From positions 1 through 64,000 of the forward strand of contig NZ_PGVE01000037.1 in the NCBI RefSeq assembly GCF_002860255.1: DNA of 64,000 nucleotides, read 5' to 3'. The notes under the pieces are model-generated. The model was not told the origin of the DNA. It was given only the letters and a program-made list of their open reading frames with translations, and made no database searches. Origin of the DNA: Neobacillus cucumis (GTDB taxonomy: Bacteria > Bacillota > Bacilli > Bacillales > Cytobacillaceae). Below, in pieces: positions 34,819 to 43,305 of the stretch (its first letter is position 1; each line of letters opens with the position of its first letter). A program made the translations under genes and the position numbers.

Positions 34819-36108
34819 TTGACAAAGAATCCAAACAGCTTAGAGGTATTAACTGAAAAAAAGGTTTCAAGACGGGAGATCCTTAAAACCGCAGGAATCG
34901 GCGGCGTCGGGGTGATTTTAGGAGCATCTGGTCTTGGTGGTGTCCTTTCACTAAAGGAAAGTAAGGCATCAGGCCCTGAATCGCATCAAGAGATCGTCCC
35001 TTTTTACGGGAAACACCAGAGTGGGATTACCACAAAAACACAAAATCATGTTTATTTTGTTTCCTTAGATGTTACAACTTCTAAAAAAGAAGACTTGGCT
35101 AAATTGTTTAAGGAATGGACCAAGGCGGCTGCATTGATGACTGCGGGGAAGGCAGTCGGTGAACTTTCAAGCAATGAATTTTTACCTCCAGAAGATACGG
35201 GAGAAGCCGCGGGGCTGTCGCCATCAAATTTAACCATTACGTTTGGAGTCGGTCCCAGTCTTTTTGTAAAGGACAATCAAGATCGTTTTGGATTCAAACA
35301 TAAGCAGCCGAAGGAATTAGTGGATCTTCCGGCATTCCCTCTTGACGCTTTAGAAGAGGAATGGACCGGAGGAGACCTTTGTATCCAAGCATGTGCCGAT
35401 GATTTGCAGGTAGCCTTCCATGCAGTTAGAAATCTAATCCGGATTGCTAGAGGAAAAGCAACCTTACGCTGGGCCCAAACAGGTTTCCAGCGTACCAAGC
35501 AGGCAGATCCCAAAAATGAAACACCTAGAAACCTTTTTGGCTTCAAAGATGGTACAGTTAACCCAGATGTTAATAGTGATAAACAGTTGAACCAGCAAGT
35601 ATGGGTTCAGCCTGGGGACGGTCCCGATTGGCTTGTTAATGGCAGTTATCTTGTGGTTCGCCGAATTCAAATGTTTATCGAGGTTTGGGATCGCACCAAT
35701 TTGCGTGAGCAAGAAAATACATTCGGCCGCTATCGAGAGAGCGGTGCTCCCTTAGGGCAAAAAAATGAATTGGATAAACCGGATTTTACACATAAAAAAG
35801 AAAATGGTGAGGATTTCATTCCTGTTAATTCCCATGTACGCTTATCTCATGGAGATGGAACACAGCAGATACTCCGCCGGGCATATTCGTATTCGGATGG
35901 GATGGATTTAAAAACAGGAAGCTTTGATGCCGGTCTTTTATTTTTAGGTTTTCAGCGTACACCAAGTAAACAATTTATCCCGATTCAAAACAGGTTAGCA
36001 AAGATGGATAAATTAAATGAGTATACCTCCCATCGTGGAAGTGCTATTTTTGCTTGTTTACCTGGTGCTAAACAGGGCGGTTTTATAGGAGAAACACTTT
36101 TTATGTAA
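34819..36108 (+). CDS. efeB: Tat-exported Dyp-type peroxidase EfeB
   Basis: 429-aa haem peroxidase of the Dyp family. The twin-arginine signal SRREILK with a glycine-rich hydrophobic core (about residues 16-45) predicts Tat export. The conserved FGFKDGTVNP region (GxxDG motif with catalytic Asp) is at about residue 240. The proximal haem His is probably in VRLSHGD. It oxidises ferrous iron or removes iron from haem outside the cell. It begins at TTG right behind efeO with GGAGG upstream. Confidence 0.9.
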   Translation: MTKNPNSLEVLTEKKVSRREILKTAGIGGVGVILGASGLGGVLSLKESKASGPESHQEIVPFYGKHQSGITTKTQNHVYFVSLDVTTSKKEDLAKLFKEWTKAAALMTAGKAVGELSSNEFLPPEDTGEAAGLSPSNLTITFGVGPSLFVKDNQDRFGFKHKQPKELVDLPAFPLDALEEEWTGGDLCIQACADDLQVAFHAVRNLIRIARGKATLRWAQTGFQRTKQADPKNETPRNLFGFKDGTVNPDVNSDKQLNQQVWVQPGDGPDWLVNGSYLVVRRIQMFIEVWDRTNLREQENTFGRYRESGAPLGQKNELDKPDFTHKKENGEDFIPVNSHVRLSHGDGTQQILRRAYSYSDGMDLKTGSFDAGLLFLGFQRTPSKQFIPIQNRLAKMDKLNEYTSHRGSAIFACLPGAKQGGFIGETLFM

Positions 36109-36142
36109 CTAGTGGTTCTCTTTTTAAAGAGGAGAGAGGATT

Positions 36143-37903
36143 ATGCAGCGTTTAAAATGGAAGCCTTTATTAATCATTGTGATGCTTATCAGTTTTTTTC
36201 AATTGAGCCTTCCCGCTACGGCGGCAGAAAATCATGATGAACTATTCGTACTAATTGGTGATAGTTTAATGAAAGCAAAGGATGGCAACCAGGCTATTGT
36301 TGTAAAAAACATGGAGCAGTTTGCAACTGAATGGAAGTCTATCAAAAAGGCTGATAGCAAACAAGCAAAAAAGGTTGACCAAGAATTAAAAGAGGTTCAA
36401 AGTTTATTAGAGAAAGACAGTAACGATAAAGAGGCACTCTCGAAAAGTCTTTCGGCTCTTTCAAGTGCGGTAGTTCAATATGATCAGGAACAGAACCCAC
36501 AGGATAAAGAAAAAGGAAAAGAAAAGGTTAAGCAGTTACTTCCACTGATTAATGCTATGAAAGAATCGATTGAAGAAGGAGAGACGACTCAGTTAAAGGT
36601 TCAATACCAAAAATTAATGAATGGGTGGACTGCATCAGAAAAGGTGGTTCATGATGAGAGTATTGCTTCTTATGGGAATATTGAAAAATACTCAGCACTT
36701 ATTCGAATTGCCATCACACAAGAACCTGCCGATTTCCAAAAAGCCGAGCAAAACTTGGATCTATTAAGAATAGAAGTCGAAAACTTTCTTGCGGGTAAAG
36801 TTACAAAACAGGTAAAAGGAGATTATTCTTTAACTGACTTAGCTGATTTACTCAGTGATGCTGACAAGTCCATCTCCCAAAAGAATTATGATACTGCCAG
36901 TGAACATTTAAACGAAATCCTGTCGATTTGGCCGATGGTGGAAGGCGATGTCCAGACTCGGGACAGCGGACTGTACAGTGATATTGAGACGAAGATTCCT
37001 ACGGCAATCAGTCTATTAAATTCACAAGACGTTAAAGCCGATAAAGCTGTAGAAATCGTGAAAGATCTGGACAATCGGCTTGCCCCGTTATTGAATAAAA
37101 CGAGTTACTCTTTCTGGGATGCAGCCCTTATTTTGCTCCGTGAAGGATTAGAAGGGTTACTGGTTGTCGCGACACTTATTGCTTTTTTGAAAAAAATGGG
37201 GCAATCATCGAAACAAAAATGGATTTGGTCTGGAGTGGTTGCTGGTATTTTGGCCAGTGCGATTTTAGCCATTATTATTAATATTGTTTTTTCAAAATTT
37301 GTTGCTGCTTCAAGCAGAGAATATATTGAGGGAATTACCGGTGTAGTCGCGGTCGTCATGATGCTGACTGTAGGGGCATGGCTCCATAATAAATCCAGTA
37401 TCGGAAACTGGAATAAATATATAAATCAGCAAATGCAGCAGGCGATTGCAAAAGGAAGCCTAATGTCCTTTGCCTTTATTAGTTTTCTTTCTGTTTTCCG
37501 TGAGGGGGCAGAGACCATTATTTTCTATACCGGTATTACCCCGTATATCAGTTTAACAGAGTTAGTACTGGGGATCTGTCTGGCACTCGTCCTGTTAGTG
37601 ATCGCAGGTTATGTAATCATTCACTACAGTGTAAAAATTCCGGTTCGTTTGTTCTTTAGAACAGCGACGATTTTAATTTACTTTTTAGCGTTTAAAATTC
37701 TTGGAATTAGTATTCATGCCCTCCAGATTTCAAATGTACTTTCTACGACAACCGTAGAACGGTTACCGTTTATTGATTGGCTAGGACTTTACCCAACGTA
37801 CGAAACCACTTTGACACAAATACTATTATTGTTCATCATTTTCATCACGACCTATTTAGTTAAAAAAAGTGAACGTAAACAAGTTATATCAACAAATGTT
37901 TAA
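36143..37903 (+). CDS. efeU: Iron permease EfeU (FTR1 family) with long N-terminal domain
   Basis: 586-aa protein. The signal peptide (about residues 1-27) is followed by an extracellular helical domain of about 290 residues. A seven-helix FTR1 permease completes it, with two REGxE iron motifs at R333-E337 (REGLE) and R453-E457 (REGAE). The large exported domain resembles that of other Firmicute EfeU proteins and may contact EfeO. Gene order here is efeO-efeB-efeU, with the permease last. AGAGGAGAGAGG precedes the ATG. Confidence 0.9.
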   Translation: MQRLKWKPLLIIVMLISFFQLSLPATAAENHDELFVLIGDSLMKAKDGNQAIVVKNMEQFATEWKSIKKADSKQAKKVDQELKEVQSLLEKDSNDKEALSKSLSALSSAVVQYDQEQNPQDKEKGKEKVKQLLPLINAMKESIEEGETTQLKVQYQKLMNGWTASEKVVHDESIASYGNIEKYSALIRIAITQEPADFQKAEQNLDLLRIEVENFLAGKVTKQVKGDYSLTDLADLLSDADKSISQKNYDTASEHLNEILSIWPMVEGDVQTRDSGLYSDIETKIPTAISLLNSQDVKADKAVEIVKDLDNRLAPLLNKTSYSFWDAALILLREGLEGLLVVATLIAFLKKMGQSSKQKWIWSGVVAGILASAILAIIINIVFSKFVAASSREYIEGITGVVAVVMMLTVGAWLHNKSSIGNWNKYINQQMQQAIAKGSLMSFAFISFLSVFREGAETIIFYTGITPYISLTELVLGICLALVLLVIAGYVIIHYSVKIPVRLFFRTATILIYFLAFKILGISIHALQISNVLSTTTVERLPFIDWLGLYPTYETTLTQILLLFIIFITTYLVKKSERKQVISTNV

Positions 37904-37905
37904 AT

Positions 37906-37930
37906 GGGCTGGGTGACCAGTCCTTTTTTT
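37906..37930 (+). terminator. Terminator after efeU
   Basis: The GGGCTGG/CCAGTCC stem has loop GTGA and is followed by TTTTTTT. Confidence 0.85.
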
Positions 37931-38007
37931 GCGGAAATTTCTCCTACTATTCATGGGACTTGTCTCATAAGTTATTAAAAGAGACGAGAGTAAGGGAGAT
38001 TTGCAAA

Positions 38008-39342
38008 TTGAATATTTATTATAAAGGAATCTTTTTTCTAGCTGCTTCTGCTTTTTTAGGTGAAATGATTGAGGTCTTGATTAATATGATTTTGGCTAGA
38101 GAGCTGGGGTCTCACGGATTAGGGCTGTATATGACGATTCTTCCATCGATCTTTTTACTTGTCTTATTGTCAAGCTTTGAATTACAGGTTTCGATTTCAA
38201 AATTTATCGCGGAACGAGAACAACGCTACCATCGTAATATTCTCTATCATGCGCTGACGATCACCATCGTTTTCACGAGTATTCTTTTTTTAGCAGCTGC
38301 TGCACTCCTGCCGTTTATCCCTGTGTTTAATACGTACCATCCATATGTAAGATGGCTTGTTTTAGTACTAGTCCCTGTTATCTCTTTCACATCGGTAGCT
38401 AGAGGTTATTTTATGGGTGTACAACAGATGGGGAAGATAGCTGTTTCCAATTTTCTTCGTAAATCCATACAGCTTGTAGGATTATTTATTTTGTTTCGTT
38501 TTTTTGAATATGATGCTGAGGCATCCTTATTAATTGCTATTTGTGCCTTGATTGGCAGTGAAGTTGTTGTGTTTTTATATCTGTTCTATTTATTTATCAT
38601 TCAATTTCAACAGTTAAAACGGAAGCCTTTCTCTAATATGAATCGAAAAGGGGTACGGAGAAACTTAATGGCGGTGTCGATTCCAACGACAGGTCTTCGG
38701 CTTTTCTCAGCCATAATGAATGCCTTTCAACCATTTGTTATAAAGGGAGCCTTGGTTTACTCAGGAATATCCAGTACGCTCGCTACCGAGCAATTTGGAA
38801 TGTTGATGGGGGTGGCAGCTTCAATAGGATTTTTCCCAGCCTTTATTGCTCACTCCTTAATGATTGTACTCATTCCTGCTGTATCTAAAACCAATTCGCA
38901 AAAGGATTACGCAACCTTGCAAAAAATGCTTCAGCAAGTGATGACTATCACGTTTTTGTATGGTACTCCGGCAGTAGCCATTTTTTACTTTTTTGCTCCC
39001 GAATTAACATCTTTATTTTTTAAATCTGATACGTCTGCCATCTATCTTCAATTACTCTGGCCGTTTTTCTTGTTTCACTTCTTTGTCATGCCAATGCAGG
39101 CATTCTTAATTGGGCTTGATATGTTAAAAGAGTTATTTTTTCATATTATTTGGTCGACAATCATTTCATTTGCCATCATTCTTTGGCTCGGCTCATCTCA
39201 TGATTGGCAGATGAATGGTGTGATTATTGGCATGAATACGGGATCTGTTTTATTAGCACTCATGCACTATTTAACCATATGTAAGAAGATTGGGGTTTCT
39301 ATTTTTATGAGAGGTATGGTTACAAAAGCCACAAACCGTTAG
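38008..39342 (+). CDS. MOP-superfamily polysaccharide flippase (SpoVB/YtgP-like)
   Basis: 445-aa membrane protein with about 12 to 14 helices, of the polysaccharide/lipid flippase type (MVF/MATE superfamily). The opening (GMIEVLINMILARELGSHG region) and the ARGYFMGVQQMGK segment are typical of SpoVB relatives. Substrates of the family are lipid-linked wall precursors. TTG at 38008 is preferred because AAGGGAG lies upstream; an in-frame ATG at 37960 adds 16 residues without a site. The stop codon abuts a truncated sigma gene in another frame. Confidence 0.75.
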   Translation: MNIYYKGIFFLAASAFLGEMIEVLINMILARELGSHGLGLYMTILPSIFLLVLLSSFELQVSISKFIAEREQRYHRNILYHALTITIVFTSILFLAAAALLPFIPVFNTYHPYVRWLVLVLVPVISFTSVARGYFMGVQQMGKIAVSNFLRKSIQLVGLFILFRFFEYDAEASLLIAICALIGSEVVVFLYLFYLFIIQFQQLKRKPFSNMNRKGVRRNLMAVSIPTTGLRLFSAIMNAFQPFVIKGALVYSGISSTLATEQFGMLMGVAASIGFFPAFIAHSLMIVLIPAVSKTNSQKDYATLQKMLQQVMTITFLYGTPAVAIFYFFAPELTSLFFKSDTSAIYLQLLWPFFLFHFFVMPMQAFLIGLDMLKELFFHIIWSTIISFAIILWLGSSHDWQMNGVIIGMNTGSVLLALMHYLTICKKIGVSIFMRGMVTKATNR

Positions 39343-39755
39343 ATTTTTTTCAGGAGGTATTACTTTCCGCTTACTTAGCATATCCTTCCTTTAAGGAGCA
39401 ATCGAAATCTAAAAGCTGGCTTTTTATGATTGCGATTAATAAATGCCGTGATTTTTGGCGGAAAGAAAAAAAGTCTAAGCATTTTTGGAGAGAAGAGATT
39501 TATTCCTATTCAGTCCAGTTTGAATCTCATACCATTCCCGAAGAGGAGATTCTGCATAAGTACTCCAGAGAACAAATGGCTGAGAAGGTGAGGACATTGC
39601 CGGATATTTATCGTGAGCCTATTTATCTATATTACTATCAAGATTTATCATTGCTTGAGATATCGAAAAAAAGTAACCTGCCAATGTCGACAGTAAAAAC
39701 GAGAATGAGAAGAGCGAAGGAGAGACTACGTCCAAAAATGCAGTCACTTGCTTGA
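39343..39755 (+). pseudogene. 5'-truncated ECF sigma factor gene
   Basis: From about 39343 the frame reads DFFQEVLLSAYLAYPSFKEQ, the middle of ECF sigma region 2. The rest of region 2 (SWLFMIAINKCRDFWR) and a complete region 4 with helix-turn-helix (SLLEISKKSNLPMSTVKTRM) follow. The first 30 to 40 residues of region 2 and any start codon are missing: the frame runs back into the end of the flippase gene and hits a stop. A product from the internal ATG at 39426 (109 aa) would lack core-binding parts. It is probably a remnant left by a deletion at the flippase 3' end. Confidence 0.7.
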
Positions 39756-39801
39756 TTGCTCCCGTCCTTAATAAATAAGGTTGGAAAAGGGGAAGATCAC
39801 A

Positions 39802-41541
39802 ATGACTGAAAAAGAAAAACAGAAGATTCCTAAGCATTTACAGCCATTTATCTCAACACAATATTACCACCGGTACACGCCAATCGACCATGCCGTTTGG
39901 CGCTTTGTTATGAAACAGAATCATTATTTCTTAAAAGATATCGCTCATTATGCTTATGTGAATGGGTTAAGAGATTCAGGAATTAAGACAGAAACGATTC
40001 CGAAGGTGGAAGACATGAATAGGGCGTTGGCCAAAGTAGGCTGGGGAGCTGTGACGATTAACGGTCTGATTCCAGGCTCCGCTTTTTACGGCTTTTTAGC
40101 AAACGGAATTCTTCCGATTGCTACCGAGATTCGGAATATCCAAAATATTGCCTATACGCCTGCACCAGATATGCTCCATGAAGCTGCAGGTCATGCGCCG
40201 ATATTATTGGATGAAGCCTATCGGGACTTTGTAAGAAAAATTGGTGAAATGGGAGCGAAAGCTCTATCTAGTAAAGAGAAATTGGAAGTTTTTAAAGCGG
40301 TTCGCCATTTGACGATCATTGCTGAAGACCCTTATTCGACTCCAGAACAACTCAAAGAGGCCGAACAACAGGTTGTAGAGGCCAGGAGTAGGGTTAAAGG
40401 ATTGTCTGAGGCCGATAAGGTCTCTAGACTGTTTTGGTGGACGGTAGAGTATGGATTAGTTGGGAATTTGAATAGTCCTAAAATTTACGGTGCTGGATTG
40501 CTGTCATCGGTTGGGGAAAGCCAAAGCTGTTTAAAACCTAACGTGAAAAAAATATCTTTTTCCATTGAAGAATGTATTAATACTCCTTATGATGTTACAA
40601 AACCGCAGCCGCAATTATTTGTCTGTAAGTCCTTTGATGATTTAGCCGAGAAAATTGAACAATTCGCTTCGACCATGGCTTTCCGGAAAGGAGGGACGGA
40701 AAGTCTGGATCTTGCACTGCAATCCAATAGCGTCGTTACGTTTGTTCTTTCGTCAGGACTTCAGGTAACAGGTACGCTTTCAGCTATTTTAAAAGACGAA
40801 CATGGTGAAGCCATTTATGTGCGAACAAATGGCCCGACAGCTTTATCCTATAATAATAAACAGTTGAAGGATCAAGGTACAGATATTCACGGTAAAGGTT
40901 TTGGAACCCCAATTGGCAAATTAGAAGGAAACATTGTGATAGAAAATTGTAAGGCAGGGCAGTTATCGGGACTGGGAATAAAAGAAGGAAATGATTCTGT
41001 ATTATGTTTTCAGAGCGGGGTAAAAGTAAAAGGCTATGTAAAAGGTATCTTATACGCTAAGGACAAACCTATTTTGATCAGTTTTAGTAATTGTGAAGTG
41101 ACATATAAGAATCTTGTCCTATTCGATCCCTCTTGGGGAACATATGATATGGCCGTTGGCGCAGGGATCACATCTGTTTTTGCGGGTGCAGCTGATCCGA
41201 ATAACTATTTTGATTTCCCTTTGGCAGAGGCAGAAATCGGACAGAAGGATGATAGGCCGATATTATCTGAAATCGAAACCTTGTATGCTGAAGTCAGAGA
41301 ATTACGCGAAGGGAAGATGGGGCAAGATAGTTTCATGCACCTTGAAAGGGTGTTAGCAGCTCTTGATCAAAAATATCCAATGGAATGGTTATTGCGGCTT
41401 GAAATATTAGAGTTATATAGAATGTTTAATAACACACATTCAAATATAAGCGCGATCTTGTATAAGCTAGAGAATACAAATTGGGATCCCTCCACTAAGC
41501 AAATGATAGACCGGGGTATAGAATTAGTCGTACAGATATAA
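39802..41541 (+). CDS. phhA: Aromatic amino acid hydroxylase (phenylalanine 4-monooxygenase type)
   Basis: 579-aa enzyme. The N-terminal half is the biopterin-dependent hydroxylase domain. The iron triad is visible as H126 and H131 (HEAAGHAP) and E216 (WTVEYGL). The C-terminal 300 residues form an extra domain not found in short bacterial phenylalanine hydroxylases (about 270 aa) but present in Bacillus homologues. It converts phenylalanine to tyrosine using tetrahydropterin and oxygen. ATG at 39802 is selected because AAAAGGGGAAG lies upstream; a TTG at 39781 is in frame. It is monocistronic. Confidence 0.85.
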   Translation: MTEKEKQKIPKHLQPFISTQYYHRYTPIDHAVWRFVMKQNHYFLKDIAHYAYVNGLRDSGIKTETIPKVEDMNRALAKVGWGAVTINGLIPGSAFYGFLANGILPIATEIRNIQNIAYTPAPDMLHEAAGHAPILLDEAYRDFVRKIGEMGAKALSSKEKLEVFKAVRHLTIIAEDPYSTPEQLKEAEQQVVEARSRVKGLSEADKVSRLFWWTVEYGLVGNLNSPKIYGAGLLSSVGESQSCLKPNVKKISFSIEECINTPYDVTKPQPQLFVCKSFDDLAEKIEQFASTMAFRKGGTESLDLALQSNSVVTFVLSSGLQVTGTLSAILKDEHGEAIYVRTNGPTALSYNNKQLKDQGTDIHGKGFGTPIGKLEGNIVIENCKAGQLSGLGIKEGNDSVLCFQSGVKVKGYVKGILYAKDKPILISFSNCEVTYKNLVLFDPSWGTYDMAVGAGITSVFAGAADPNNYFDFPLAEAEIGQKDDRPILSEIETLYAEVRELREGKMGQDSFMHLERVLAALDQKYPMEWLLRLEILELYRMFNNTHSNISAILYKLENTNWDPSTKQMIDRGIELVVQI

Positions 41542-41580
41542 AACAAAGGAGCTTGGCATTTTGCCAAACTCCTTTGTTAT
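41541..41580. terminator. Hairpin after phhA, probable terminator
   Basis: ACAAAGGAG with an inner TTGGCA/TGCCAA pairs with CTCCTTTGT. The T-run is poor on the plus strand and better (TTTGTTTTAT) on the minus strand. Confidence 0.55.
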
Positions 41581-41636
41581 GGTCCAGGAAATTATAGATT
41601 TACTACCTGTGGATAACCTTTTACAGGTTTAGAAAC

Positions 41637-41760
41637 GTCCAGCTCCAGCACCTAGCCCCTCGATGGTCTACAGACGAGACGCCCAAAAGGTTAAAAAGCA
41701 ACCTTTCGGCCGGCTCGTCTTATGCATGTCGGGGCTGACCAAGGCGCTTGCGCTTTTGGT
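41637..41760. repeat. Structured Bacillaceae intergenic repeat (about 124 bp)
   Basis: The element opens with GTCCAGCTCCAGCACCTAGC and closes with AAGGCGCTTGCGCTTTT. I recognise these ends as those of a dispersed repeat common in Bacillus-type genomes. Inside, TAGCCCC pairs with GGGGCTG, AGACGAG with CTCGTCT, and AAAGGTT with AACCTTT, giving a long nested hairpin. It ends two bases before the stop of the Bax-inhibitor gene (minus strand). It has no coding capacity. Confidence 0.7.
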
Positions 41761-41762
41761 TT

Positions 41763-42401
41763 TTAGTCTCTGCTTGAAAGTATTCCAAGGATACGAAGTA
41801 TGCTGATAAATAAGTTTACAAAATCGAGATACAAGTTTAATGCCATCAATGGTACATCTTCTGCTCTTACACCATAATGCTTCATACGGCTGATATCAAA
41901 GAGAACGTAACCGCTAAAGACTAATACACCAATAAAGGAATAAGCAAGCATACCTGTTGAGCTTAATGGAAAGAAGATATTATAAATTGAAATGGCTATT
42001 AATGCTAAGATGGCAGCAAGTAAAAATCCGCCCAAGAAAGAAAAATTATGCTTTGATTTTGCTGCATAAATAGCAATTCCTGTAAAGACAACAGTTGTGC
42101 TGGCAAATGCCATTCCAACTACATTGGCTCCAGAAGTTGATAGATAGTAAGCAACGATTGGATAAAGAGTTATCCCTGAAATAAAAGTAAAGATATATAA
42201 AAAGGCATACGAAACAGCTTTTTTTCTTCTAAAGAAAAAGGCACTAATCAGCATAACAAATTCTAAAATCATTAACGGCATAAACAAACCAGGCGGTACG
42301 ACAAATGCCCCTGCCATCGTTCCTATGAAGGCGATTGCTAATGAAAGTGCAAACGTCCTTAAAACGGAAGGCATAAATTCAGTCGATGTTTGTGTATACA
42401 A
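41763..42401 (-). CDS. Bax inhibitor-1/YetJ-family membrane protein
   Basis: 212-aa protein with seven hydrophobic helices, of the BI-1/YccA/TMBIM family. The C-terminal FLYLDFVNLFISILRILG... pattern and acidic residues in the last helices agree with the pH-dependent calcium leak described for YetJ. It starts at a TTG with GAGGTGAAGAG upstream. It is monocistronic; its 3' end touches the structured repeat at 41637. Confidence 0.85.
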   Translation of the reverse strand: MYTQTSTEFMPSVLRTFALSLAIAFIGTMAGAFVVPPGLFMPLMILEFVMLISAFFFRRKKAVSYAFLYIFTFISGITLYPIVAYYLSTSGANVVGMAFASTTVVFTGIAIYAAKSKHNFSFLGGFLLAAILALIAISIYNIFFPLSSTGMLAYSFIGVLVFSGYVLFDISRMKHYGVRAEDVPLMALNLYLDFVNLFISILRILGILSSRD

Positions 42402-42489
42402 AACTCTTCACCTCAAAATAGATTTAAATGAAGCTACAGTGACTTAAATAGAATATTGCAGCTTCTTATTAAGATATACGTAAATGTGG

Positions 42490-42882
42490 TCAAGATGTTT
42501 CATTTCTTTTTAAAAAATTTTGATTTTCTTTCAATAAATCTCTAATTTCTGCTAACAATTCCTCCTGGCGGTCTACTTTGACAACCACCTCAGCCGGTGC
42601 TTCTTTCTTTTTAAATCGGTTAATGAACTTCACGAATAAGAAAACGGAAAATGCAATGATAAAGAAGTCCAAAACGGATTGAAGAAATAGGCCGTATTTT
42701 AAATCGCCATAAGCAAGTTTTGAAAAAGAGTTTACTTTTCCTGTTAGTAATCCAACCAAGGGCATGATGATGTCGGCGACAAGGGAAGAGACGATTTTTC
42801 CGAATGCCCCGCCAATAATCACCCCAACGGCTAAATCAATCACATTTCCTTTCATAGCAAACTGTTTAAATTCTTTCCACAT
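42490..42882 (-). CDS. mscL: Large-conductance mechanosensitive channel MscL
   Basis: 130-aa channel with an N-terminal amphipathic helix ([13 protein letters not shown]), a first membrane helix with the conserved [13 protein letters not shown] pore lining, a second helix ([16 protein letters not shown]) and a charged C-terminal bundle. The length fits MscL. It releases solutes during hypo-osmotic shock. AGGGGGG lies before ATG. The upstream region holds four tandem hairpin repeats. Confidence 0.93.
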   Translation of the reverse strand: MWKEFKQFAMKGNVIDLAVGVIIGGAFGKIVSSLVADIIMPLVGLLTGKVNSFSKLAYGDLKYGLFLQSVLDFFIIAFSVFLFVKFINRFKKKEAPAEVVVKVDRQEELLAEIRDLLKENQNFLKRNETS

Positions 42883-43038
42883 TTAAGCAGCCCCCCTACT
42901 ATTTTTTTCTTAATGGTTCATTTTATCTTTACTCGTAAAGAAAGGCAACAATATCGTTTTTGGTATATATTGGCCGTTTATGATATCAATTTCATTTTAA
43001 CCGCCTTTACTGCTGCATCAGTCCTGCTTTTGGTTTTC

Positions 43039-43242
43039 AAAACCTCCGAAGCAGCTGAATGCTGAGTCGTTCAGGGGATAAGAGGAGTTTAAAACCCCCG
43101 AAGCAGCTGAATCCAGAGCTTTTTGGGGGATAAGAGGAGTTTAAAACCCCCGAAGCAGCTGAATTCCGAGTCGTTCGGGGGATAAGAGGAGTTTAAAACC
43201 CCCGAAGCAGCTAAATCCAGGGTTGTTCGGGGGATAAGAAAC
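43039..43242. repeat. Four tandem 52-bp hairpin repeats
   Basis: Units start at 43039, 43091, 43143 and 43195, exactly 52 bases apart, each beginning AAAACC(C/T)CCGAAGCAGCT. Within each unit CCCCCGAA pairs with TTCGGGGG (or TTTTTGGGGG), so each can fold alone. The central bases vary between units while the stem is largely kept. The array lies between ampS and mscL (both minus). Flanking bases 42883-43038 and 43243-43305 show no gene. Confidence 0.85.
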
Positions 43243-43305
43243 CAATGGTGAATGAGATTCGTCAATCAAGCACGCCCCTAGTCAATGGGGCAGCCGCTTT
43301 TGTTT

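Noticed and set aside
43039..43242. CRISPR array
   Set aside because: Repeats are contiguous 52-mers with no unique spacers and no cas genes nearby.
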